Of a DNA stretch of 64,000 nt, positions 50,812 through 57,853 are shown piece after piece. Position 1 is the first letter of the stretch. Every line of letters starts with the position of its first letter. Both the position numbers and the translations under genes were made by a program. Below the pieces are notes generated by a model, which made no database searches, was not told the origin of the DNA, and saw only the letters and a list, made by a program, of their open reading frames with translations. This stretch comes from Longimicrobiales bacterium (GTDB lineage: Bacteria > Gemmatimonadota > Gemmatimonadetes > Longimicrobiales > Gaopeijiaceae), in the NCBI GenBank assembly GCA_958296005.1, contig CATQHQ010000001.1:760134-824133 (forward strand), written 5' to 3'.

Positions 50812-52362
50812 TTAACTGCGGCGCCCTGCCAGACGGTTCTGGAGAAGCCTGGCCAGCCGGTCGTAGAGGGGAACGCGACACAGCCTTCCGGCGGCGAGGA
50901 CCAGGACGCACCACGAGAGACCGGCGGCGGACACGACTCCGAGGCGAAGGAGTTCGCTGGCTTGGCCGGGCTCGGGGAGGGCCGCGACGACGAGCAGGAG
51001 GAGGATCGCCGGGCCCGTGGTGGCGGCGGCGATGCGGCCAACTCCATGGAAGGCGGCGGCGACGCGGCGGCCGGGGGCCAGTTCGGGGGGAGCGGAGAGC
51101 CAGAACGCTCCAGCGACGACGGCGTTCATCGCCACCTGAGCGGCTACGAGTCCCGCGAACGACCACAGCCATGTCGCCGGGACCAGCGCCAGGGCCCGAA
51201 AGACGTGGCCGACCACCTGCACGCGGTTGACCAAGGCGGAACGACCTGTGGCGAAAGCCGCCTGGAACGCCAGCTGGTTCCGGCCCTGGACCACCACGCC
51301 GGCCATGAACAGGGCCATGCTGGCGGACACCGGGCCAAGCATCCCATCTCGGGCCAGCTCGCCCCGACCGAAGAGGAGCGCCGCGATCCACGGCGACATG
51401 ACGGCGACGAAGACGGCCACGGGAACGGCGGCTGCGGAGAGGCTCTCCAGCGCGGAGGCGAGGGCGGTGCCGGGGTTGCGGTCCGGCGCACGGGAGAAGC
51501 GGGCCAGCGCCATCGTGGACGACGAGTCGTTGAGCGCTCCGTGGAGGAGGTCGTGGACCATGCGGCCGAAGACGACGGCGGTGAACAGCCCCGGGCCCAA
51601 AGTCGAGGCGGCGACCCGGTACACCCATTCGCCGCCCGTGGTCGCGGCGTTGCTCCAGCCGAGACCGGCCCAGCGCCTCCATACGCGCCGGGCGGCCTGC
51701 CGGTGAACCGCGGTTCCGGCCGGTGGGCTGGAGGGACGAGGTGCTTCGCGGCGCGTCCACGCCAGCAGCGCCAAGCCGCCCGCCGCTGTGCCCGTCATGC
51801 CCGCCCAGCCAAGGCCGGTCACCCCGAAGCGGTCGCCTAGAACGACGACGAGGAGGACCGTCGCGGCTGCGGGCAGGACCTTGTTCCCGAGCGCCACTCG
51901 CCCGAAGCGGTTCGACGCTTCCAACGCCACCAGCGAGGTGGTCGTCAGGGCCAGGAACGCCAGCGCGGGCGACCGGATGCGCAGGAGGGCGACGGTCAGT
52001 GCGCGCTGCTCGCCGTCGTAGCCGGGCGCGAAGGCGTCCACCAGCCACGGGGCGAAGACCAATGCCGCGGTTGCCGCCAGCAGTGCCGCCGACCCCGCTT
52101 GGCGGCGAACCCGGGCCAGGAGCAGCGTTCCGTCGCGGGAACGGACGCCGAGCCCCGCATACTCCGGAAGGGCGATCGACTTCAGGGGCCCGAACATGAA
52201 CGCCTTTGCCAGGAAGGCCACGATGTAGAGGCTCATGAAGTAGGCGTCGGTCTCGGCGCCCGCTCCAAAGAAGAAGCCGATCATCGACTGGAGCGCCAAG
52301 CCCAGGACGGCGGCGGCGACGGTTCCCGCCCCCAAGGCGCCCAGGCCGCGGGCGGAGCTCAT
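50812..52362 (-). CDS. MurJ/MviN-like lipid-linked oligosaccharide flippase
   Basis: Multidrug/oligosaccharidyl-lipid/polysaccharide (MOP) exporter, 516 residues with about 13-14 membrane segments. The N-terminal part TVAAAVLGLALQSMIGFFFGAGAETDAYFMSLYI is typical of MurJ (GFxR..lia..fGag...DAf..A). The seventh and eighth segments and the cytoplasmic basic loop RRVWRRW are present. Because it sits among polysaccharide genes and beside an initiating transferase, it more likely flips a surface-polysaccharide repeat unit (Wzx role) than lipid II. ATG start; ribosome site weak. Confidence 0.83.
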   Translation of the reverse strand: MSSARGLGALGAGTVAAAVLGLALQSMIGFFFGAGAETDAYFMSLYIVAFLAKAFMFGPLKSIALPEYAGLGVRSRDGTLLLARVRRQAGSAALLAATAALVFAPWLVDAFAPGYDGEQRALTVALLRIRSPALAFLALTTTSLVALEASNRFGRVALGNKVLPAAATVLLVVVLGDRFGVTGLGWAGMTGTAAGGLALLAWTRREAPRPSSPPAGTAVHRQAARRVWRRWAGLGWSNAATTGGEWVYRVAASTLGPGLFTAVVFGRMVHDLLHGALNDSSSTMALARFSRAPDRNPGTALASALESLSAAAVPVAVFVAVMSPWIAALLFGRGELARDGMLGPVSASMALFMAGVVVQGRNQLAFQAAFATGRSALVNRVQVVGHVFRALALVPATWLWSFAGLVAAQVAMNAVVAGAFWLSAPPELAPGRRVAAAFHGVGRIAAATTGPAILLLLVVAALPEPGQASELLRLGVVSAAGLSWCVLVLAAGRLCRVPLYDRLARLLQNRLAGRRS

Positions 52363-52379
52363 CTCCTGGCGACGGTCTC

Positions 52380-54215
52380 CTACGCGGTCCTGCCGCCGCC
52401 GACGCGGTTGCGACGCGCGAGCCAGGTGCGGCCGGACACGATCTCGAGCTTTATGACCTCGGCCGTCAGGCCCGCCGCCAGCGCTGCCTGCAGGTGGGTC
52501 TCCACGTCGATCCCGGACCCCTTGGGGTAGGCCAAGACGACATGCTCGGCCTGGGCCAGCCGGGCCAGCGGCACGAGCCTCGAGATCGGACCCAGGACGG
52601 GCACTCCCTGGATTCGACCCCCCGCGATCCGGGGGCCCGCCTCCGCGAAGCCGACGACATGGTAGTCGCCTCCGTTACGGGCCCGGATCTCCCGATAGGC
52701 GGAGATCGCCCCGTCGGAGGAACCGGCGATGATCGTGCGCTTGCCCTCCCTCGCTTCGCGCTCTCGGGCGGTCACTTCGCCCAGTCGTCGGACGCCCAGG
52801 CGGGTGCCGGCGACGAAGAGCAGGGTGAGCATCCCTTCGATGACGACCACGGTCCGGGGAAACGAGGGCAGGCGCAACGCCAGGAGGAGGGTCGCAAAGA
52901 GGAGGGAGCCGAGGAGCACCGTCCCAGCCAGGCGAAAGGTGTCCGGGGTGGATGCAAAGCGCCATCGCGTGTCGTAGATCCCCCTCATGAGAGCCAGCCC
53001 CACCCGGAAGAGGAGGAGGTACGGAAGGACGGCGGCCATGTTCTGGAGCTGGTCGGCGGGGATCACGCCGTCGAAGCGAAGGTGGAAGGCCAGGTACAGC
53101 GCCGCGAAGACGAGGAGCACGTCCCCGGAGACGGCGCCGAAGAGCATCACCCATCGGTACCAGGGCGACTGTTCCCAGCCCCGGCGGGACGGCTTCACGA
53201 GGAAGTCCCGGAAGCGCTCCTGGACGTGTCCGTCGTAGAGAAAGGCGCCGGCGTAGAAGAGGATGACGAGGAAGAGGGCGGCGCCCGCGGCGTACGTGAG
53301 CGGAGCGACGGTGATCGCCATTAGGCCGAGGACGCCGGCGACCACCGAAAGGGCGTAGACCGCCACTAGGGCGCGACCGTGGGAGAGGCCGTGGGCCAGA
53401 AGGCGGTAGTTGATGTGGTCGGCTTGTCCCCGGCTCACCGGCACTCCGCGAAGCTTGCGCGTGAGGGTGACGAAGGTGGCGTTGAAGATCGGGACCGCGA
53501 GGAGCATCGCCGGCGCCAGCACGGTCATGCCCACATGGGTCATTCCCCGCCAAGAGTCCCCTATCGCCAAGCCCGCCAAGAGGAAGCCCAGGAACATGGA
53601 GCCGGAGTCGCCCAGCAGAATCCGGGCGGGCGGAAGGTTGTGGCGCAGGAAGCCCAGAGATGCGCCGGCCACGGCCCATGATAAGAGACCCGTCGCGGTC
53701 CGGTCCGTGGCGAACGCGAAGAATCCGACGAACACGGCGGCGGCGGCGGCGACCCCCGGGAGCATGCCGTCCATGTTGTCGATCAGGTTGAAGGCGTTGC
53801 ACAGCCCCACGAGCCAGAAGAGGGTAAGGGGAACTGCCACCCACTCCATGCCGGGCCCTAGTGGGAACGTCACGCCCGAGACGATCACCAGGGTGGCGGC
53901 GGCCAGCTGCGCCAGCAACTTGGTTCGCGGCGCCAGCGGGTAGGCGTCGTCCCAGAGGCCGGCGAGGAAGAGGCACGTCGCGCCGGCGAAGATGTTGGCC
54001 AGCGGCGCCGGCGGATAGCCCCGCACGCCGATCACCACGAACGCCAGGAGAGCGACTGCCCAGAGGACGATTCCGCCTCCCACGGGCACGGCGACGGGGT
54101 GGTTCGGGTCCGGCTTGGAGAGGAGGCCGAGGCGCGGCAGTGCCCGAACGGCGAAGTGGGTCAGGAGGTATCCGGCGAGTGCGGCGACTCCCGCGAAGCC
54201 GAGGGCTTCGAGCAT
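52380..54215 (-). CDS. WecA/MraY-type sugar-1-phosphate transferase fused to FlaA1/CapD N-terminal module
   Basis: Two modules in one 611-residue chain. Residues 1-335: a polytopic undecaprenyl-phosphate HexNAc-1-phosphate transferase, with the metal/UDP site GLWDDAYPLAPRTK (Asp89, Asp90), NAFNLIDNMDG (140-150), GDSGSMFLG and ADHINYRLLAHGLSHGRA. Residues 350-611: four membrane segments and a CoA_binding_3-like Rossmann domain (RLGVRRLGE, TIIAGSSDGAIS, ending in a basic tail), as seen at the N-terminus of CapD/FlaA1/WbpM sugar dehydratases but without the catalytic dehydratase domain. The stop-start TGATG links it to an SDR gene. Probably starts lipid-linked repeat-unit synthesis; the second module may tether or regulate. 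Confidence 0.85.
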   Translation of the reverse strand: MLEALGFAGVAALAGYLLTHFAVRALPRLGLLSKPDPNHPVAVPVGGGIVLWAVALLAFVVIGVRGYPPAPLANIFAGATCLFLAGLWDDAYPLAPRTKLLAQLAAATLVIVSGVTFPLGPGMEWVAVPLTLFWLVGLCNAFNLIDNMDGMLPGVAAAAAVFVGFFAFATDRTATGLLSWAVAGASLGFLRHNLPPARILLGDSGSMFLGFLLAGLAIGDSWRGMTHVGMTVLAPAMLLAVPIFNATFVTLTRKLRGVPVSRGQADHINYRLLAHGLSHGRALVAVYALSVVAGVLGLMAITVAPLTYAAGAALFLVILFYAGAFLYDGHVQERFRDFLVKPSRRGWEQSPWYRWVMLFGAVSGDVLLVFAALYLAFHLRFDGVIPADQLQNMAAVLPYLLLFRVGLALMRGIYDTRWRFASTPDTFRLAGTVLLGSLLFATLLLALRLPSFPRTVVVIEGMLTLLFVAGTRLGVRRLGEVTAREREAREGKRTIIAGSSDGAISAYREIRARNGGDYHVVGFAEAGPRIAGGRIQGVPVLGPISRLVPLARLAQAEHVVLAYPKGSGIDVETHLQAALAAGLTAEVIKLEIVSGRTWLARRNRVGGGRTA

Positions 54216-55234
54216 CAGGCGGCCGGGTGCCGACCGGCGGGCAGGTTGCGCGCGTACCACTCGGCCGTCGCCAGGATCGCCTCGGCGAGCTCGACCCTGG
54301 GTTGGAACCCCAGCAGCTCGAACGCCCTGGCCATGCGGGGGACGCGCACGTCGATGTCGGAGAAGTCGATCTTGCGGAACACGATCTCGGAGCTGGAGCC
54401 CAAGAGGGAGACGACGCGACGCGCCAGGTCGTAGATCGTGAGGGTGTTGCGCGGGTTGCCGATGTTGAAGGTTTGGCCGACGGCGGCTGGGCGTTCGAGG
54501 GCGCGGAGGAGGGCGTCCACGAAGTCGTCGATGTAGCACCACGACCGGATCTGGGTGCCGTCGCCGTGTACTTCCAAGGGATCGCCGCGCTGTGCGGCAG
54601 TGATGAAGCGGAGCATGGCGTGGTCGCCCAGCCGGAGGCGTCCGAAGACGTTGAAGGGCCGGATCGTGACGGTGGGCAGCTCCCTCTCTCGGTGGTAGCA
54701 GTAGACCAGATGCTCGCCGGCCAGCTTGGCGATCGAGTAGGTCCAGCGCGCCTCGCCCACGGGACCGATCGTGGCCGGGGAATCTTCGCCGGCGCGGAAG
54801 GCGTTGATTCCGCTGACCTCGGAGGTCGAGAAGTACACGAAGCGGTGCAGGCCGTCCTGGCCGTCCACGGCTCGGAGCAGGTTGCGGGTTCCGGTGAAGT
54901 TGGTCTCGATCGTGTCGAGTCCCCGGGCGCGGACGTGGTTCACTCCGACGACCGCCGCCAAGTGGACGATGGTGTCGTGGCCCCGGACAGCCTTGCTCAA
55001 GCTGGGCTCGTCCAAGACCGATCCTTCGACCAGCCGCAGCGACGGATGCTTCCACGCCCGGCTCAGGGCGACGGCGTTGCCGCGGAAGGACTGGTCGTAG
55101 AGGGTGACTTGGTTGGCGCCGACCAAGCGCTCCGCCAGCGCCGACCCGATAAAGCCGCCTCCGCCGGTGATGAGGACCCGGTGGCCGGCGATCGGCGGCG
55201 GAGCGGGCGAGGGTGGGGAGGCGAAGCCGGTCAT
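54215..55234 (-). CDS. NAD-dependent epimerase/dehydratase (UDP-glucuronate decarboxylase-like)
   Basis: Extended SDR of 339 residues: ITGGGGFIGSALAERLVG, then YFSTSEVSGI and YSIAKLAGEHLV with the catalytic Tyr/Lys, IRPFNVFGRLRLGDHAMLRFI, SWCYIDDFVDALL and TFNIGNPRNTLTI. The PFNVFG and FNIGNP elements are shared by UDP-xylose synthases and dTDP-glucose 4,6-dehydratases; the STSEV-type substrate loop points to a decarboxylase or 4-epimerase. It overlaps the fused transferase gene by one base. It likely makes an activated sugar for this locus. Confidence 0.83.
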   Translation of the reverse strand: MTGFASPPSPAPPPIAGHRVLITGGGGFIGSALAERLVGANQVTLYDQSFRGNAVALSRAWKHPSLRLVEGSVLDEPSLSKAVRGHDTIVHLAAVVGVNHVRARGLDTIETNFTGTRNLLRAVDGQDGLHRFVYFSTSEVSGINAFRAGEDSPATIGPVGEARWTYSIAKLAGEHLVYCYHRERELPTVTIRPFNVFGRLRLGDHAMLRFITAAQRGDPLEVHGDGTQIRSWCYIDDFVDALLRALERPAAVGQTFNIGNPRNTLTIYDLARRVVSLLGSSSEIVFRKIDFSDIDVRVPRMARAFELLGFQPRVELAEAILATAEWYARNLPAGRHPAA

Positions 55235-55256
55235 TGTGTTCGTAAATATAAGCGCG

Positions 55257-55907
55257 TCAAAGGGGCTTGGCAGGCACGCCGGCGACCCGCGCCCCCTCGG
55301 CGACGTCCGCGACTGCGACCGCCCCAGCGCCGACCACGGCGTCGGCTCCGATCGTGCAACCGGGCGCCACGACCGATCCGGTTCCGAGGAAGACCCGGGG
55401 TCCGACCACGACCCGTCCCGCGAGGTGCACGCCGGGGCAGATCACCGCGTCGTCGCCGATGCGAGCGTGGTGAGCGACGGTGGCGCCGGGGTTCACCACG
55501 ACGTTGCGGCCCACCTCTACGTCTACGGTGAAGGAGGTGGAGTCCATGATCAGGCAACCGTCGCCGAAGGAGACGCTGCTGGTGCGGACGGCGTCGGGGT
55601 GGACCCAGGTGGCCAGGGTTGCGCCGAAGCCCTGAACGCGCCGGCGCAGGGCGGCCCGGGCGGTCGGGTCCCCCACGGCGATCAGCGCCGCGAAGTCGCC
55701 TGCGCGGCTTTCCAGCCAAGCGACGGGGCCGAGGACGGGGAAGCCGTGGACGGAGCACCCCTGTAGGGCGGGGGAGTCGTCCAGGTAGCCGGCCAAGCGG
55801 TGGGGCGGGTCGGCGGCGGGTCGGCGGACCGCGGCAAGCGCCTCGTGAACGGAGATGGCGTCGGCGCCGAGGTCGCCTGCCCCCACCAGCACGACGTGGC
55901 GGCTCAC
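55257..55907 (-). CDS. PglD/NeuD-type sugar acyltransferase
   Basis: Acetyl-CoA-dependent N- or O-acyltransferase, 216 residues. The N-terminal Rossmann-like domain starts RHVVLVGAGDLGADAI. The C-terminal left-handed beta-helix has hexapeptide turns (VNPGATVAHHARIGDDAVICPGVHLAGRVVVG; VAPGCTIGADAVVGAGAVAVADV) and the typical end GVPAKPL. The catalytic histidine would be in VAHHARIG. GTG start overlaps the stop of the upstream GT4 gene (GTGA). It probably acetylates an amino sugar of the repeat unit. Confidence 0.88.
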   Translation of the reverse strand: MSRHVVLVGAGDLGADAISVHEALAAVRRPAADPPHRLAGYLDDSPALQGCSVHGFPVLGPVAWLESRAGDFAALIAVGDPTARAALRRRVQGFGATLATWVHPDAVRTSSVSFGDGCLIMDSTSFTVDVEVGRNVVVNPGATVAHHARIGDDAVICPGVHLAGRVVVGPRVFLGTGSVVAPGCTIGADAVVGAGAVAVADVAEGARVAGVPAKPL

Positions 55908-57076
55908 CGGCGGGTGGGGGCGCCTTGGCCGTGCGCCCGGGGCAACGCCGAAGCGCAGGCTTCACGGTAGAGGCGGAAGCGCTCCTCCCACGTGGGGAAG
56001 TGGCGGAGGCGCTCGAACCCGGCGTTGCGAAGGGCTTGGCGCCTCGCCGGATCGGTGAGGACGCGGGCCAGTCCCCGGGCGCAGTCCGCCGGGTCGAGCG
56101 GGTCCACGTACTCGGCGGCCGGGCCGCACGTCTCCTTGGCGAAGTCGTAGGCGCTGGTCACTAGAGGCACGCCGAAGTGCATGGCCTCGACGTAGGAGGC
56201 GGAAAAGGACTCCAGCAGCGACGGCAGGAAGACGGCGTCGGCGTCGCGGTAGAGGGGGCCGAGTTCCGAGTGAGGCACCCGGCCCACGCGCTCGATGGGG
56301 ACGACTTCTCCCCAGCGGCGGAGAGCGTCGCGGAACGGCTCCAGCCATGGCTCGCGATCGGACGAAATCGTCATGACGAAGCGGCCTGGACCGACGTCGA
56401 GCTCCTGGAGGCGCGCCCCGGTCTCGGGGACGACGGCGAAGTTCTTGAGCGGCTTGGGAACTCCGATGACCAAGACCGTCCATGGTTTCCGGGGCCGCCC
56501 GTTCTCGGGGGCGGGCCTCTCGTCGGAGAGAAAGGTGGAAGGGCCGTTGGGCACCAAGACGAACCGTTCGGGAGGGATCCGCCAGCGGGCCGAGAGGCGG
56601 TTGGCCATGGTTCTGGTCTGGACGCATACCCGGCGCGCCCGTCGCACGGCCAGGGAAGCATAGAAGCGCCTGGCACGGTCCTGGAGCCGCCAAGACCCGG
56701 ACAGCGGCCGCCGAAGCGGGGAGTTGGGGTACGCCGCAGTGGGGTCGTGCCAGCCGACGACCGTGGGCACGGGGGCGCGGAGCGGGCCGGCGCCCGCCAA
56801 CGTGAAGACGACGTCGGCACCCCACTTCTTGGCCAGCCCTGGCAGCCAGCGGTTCTCCAGAGCCAAGCGGCCGGCCAGCCCACGGGGGCTCGCGGAGATC
56901 GCGTCCTGCCAGGAACGGGTCGTCAGGGCTCCGATCCCCAAGCCGGGCCGGGCGACGCACAGCCACTCGTCGTGACCGCCCCAGGTTGCGACCGCCCGCC
57001 AAAAGTTGGCGGCGTTCTGCAGGCCGCCGGCGGCGGAGGAAGGGGGAAGGGGAAGAAGGTTGACGAGAACCTTCAT
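55904..57076 (-). CDS. GT4-family glycosyltransferase
   Basis: Retaining GT-B enzyme, 390 residues. N-terminal MKVLVNLLPLPPSSAAGGLQ contains the glycine-rich acceptor loop. The C-terminal half has the nucleotide-sugar segments VLVIGVPKPLKNF, RVGRVPHSELGPLYRDADAVFLPSLLESFSASYVEAMHFG (with the E.F....EA variant of the EX7E motif) and SAYDFAKETCG. The ATG at 57076 begins the normal fold; the longer upstream frame would cross the divergent promoter region. It is first gene of the minus-strand block and divergent from the export genes. Confidence 0.87.
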   Translation of the reverse strand: MKVLVNLLPLPPSSAAGGLQNAANFWRAVATWGGHDEWLCVARPGLGIGALTTRSWQDAISASPRGLAGRLALENRWLPGLAKKWGADVVFTLAGAGPLRAPVPTVVGWHDPTAAYPNSPLRRPLSGSWRLQDRARRFYASLAVRRARRVCVQTRTMANRLSARWRIPPERFVLVPNGPSTFLSDERPAPENGRPRKPWTVLVIGVPKPLKNFAVVPETGARLQELDVGPGRFVMTISSDREPWLEPFRDALRRWGEVVPIERVGRVPHSELGPLYRDADAVFLPSLLESFSASYVEAMHFGVPLVTSAYDFAKETCGPAAEYVDPLDPADCARGLARVLTDPARRQALRNAGFERLRHFPTWEERFRLYREACASALPRAHGQGAPTRR

Positions 57077-57125
57077 ACGTGCTCGCGAGTCGTAGTCGTG
57101 GGGCGGTGCAGGGTCCGAGACTTCG

Positions 57126-57151
57126 TTGGAAGGCCGTCCACATACTATACT
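57126..57151 (+). promoter_or_regulatory. AT-rich divergent promoter region
   Basis: In the 128 bases between the GT4 gene and the export gene there is a cluster CATACTATACTACATT. TATACT at 57146-57151 fits a -10 hexamer on the plus strand, and the reverse complement offers TATAGT for the minus strand. TTGGAA (57126-57131) is the only -35-like element but spacing is 14, so the -35 assignment is weak. Confidence 0.35.
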
Positions 57152-57204
57152 ACATTTCCACCCCCGGGCCTCCGCGACGCCTCGTCGCCTTGCCACAGGA
57201 CCTC

Positions 57205-57849
57205 GTGAAGACGCGATTTGTTGCCCCCGTGCTTGCCCTGGTCGCCATCGGGGTGCCGTGCGCTGTTACCTCCCAGACGGTCGTCGCTCGGGATGAAGAT
57301 CCCGTTCGGGACAGCGGTCCGGTCGGGGCCCTTTTGCCGGGCGACGTGATCGATGTCCAGATCTGGCGGGAGGAGACCCTCTCTGGCCAGTTCGCGGTCG
57401 ACGAATCGGGCACGGTGGTTCTTCCCTTGATCGGAGCGAGGAACGTTGCGGGCGTATCGGCTCAGGACCTTCGCGACGAACTGGCCTCGGCATACGCGGA
57501 GTTCCTCAACAACCCTTCGATCAACGTGAAGCTCTTGCGCCGGATCACCGTCGCCGGCGAGGTGCGGGTCCCTGGACTGTACACGGTCGACGCGACCGTG
57601 AGCATCGCCGATCTCATCGCCCAAGCTGGCGGGCTGAACATTGACGCCGACGCCGACAAGATCACCCTGTTCAGAGAGGGCCAGCGCTTTGAACTGGACC
57701 TGAACGGGGCCACGGTGGTGGGCCAAGCCGGCATCCGCTCCGGCGACCGGGTCTCGGTGGGGCAGCGCAGCTGGCTGTCCCGCAACTTTCCTTCGGTGGT
57801 GGGGATCATGTCGATCGTCAGCAACGTGATCCTCATTGCAAGACGGTAG
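57205..57849 (+). CDS. Polysaccharide export protein (OPX/Wza-like, short form)
   Basis: A 214-residue export protein. The basic signal TRFVAPVLALVAIGVPCAV is followed by the Poly_export domain (LLPGDVIDVQIWREETLSG, DESGTVVLPLIGARNV, LNNPSINVKLL) and one SLBB repeat (RITVAGEVRVPGLYTVDATVSIADLIAQAGG). A C-terminal hydrophobic helix VVGIMSIVSNVILI follows. It is much shorter than Wza and ends with the helix soon after the SLBB domain, so it may span or contact the outer membrane differently. The GTG at 57205 has AGGA just upstream and gives a good signal peptide. It is followed four bases later by the BY-kinase gene. Confidence 0.88.
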   Translation: MKTRFVAPVLALVAIGVPCAVTSQTVVARDEDPVRDSGPVGALLPGDVIDVQIWREETLSGQFAVDESGTVVLPLIGARNVAGVSAQDLRDELASAYAEFLNNPSINVKLLRRITVAGEVRVPGLYTVDATVSIADLIAQAGGLNIDADADKITLFREGQRFELDLNGATVVGQAGIRSGDRVSVGQRSWLSRNFPSVVGIMSIVSNVILIARR

Positions 57850-57853
57850 CGCT

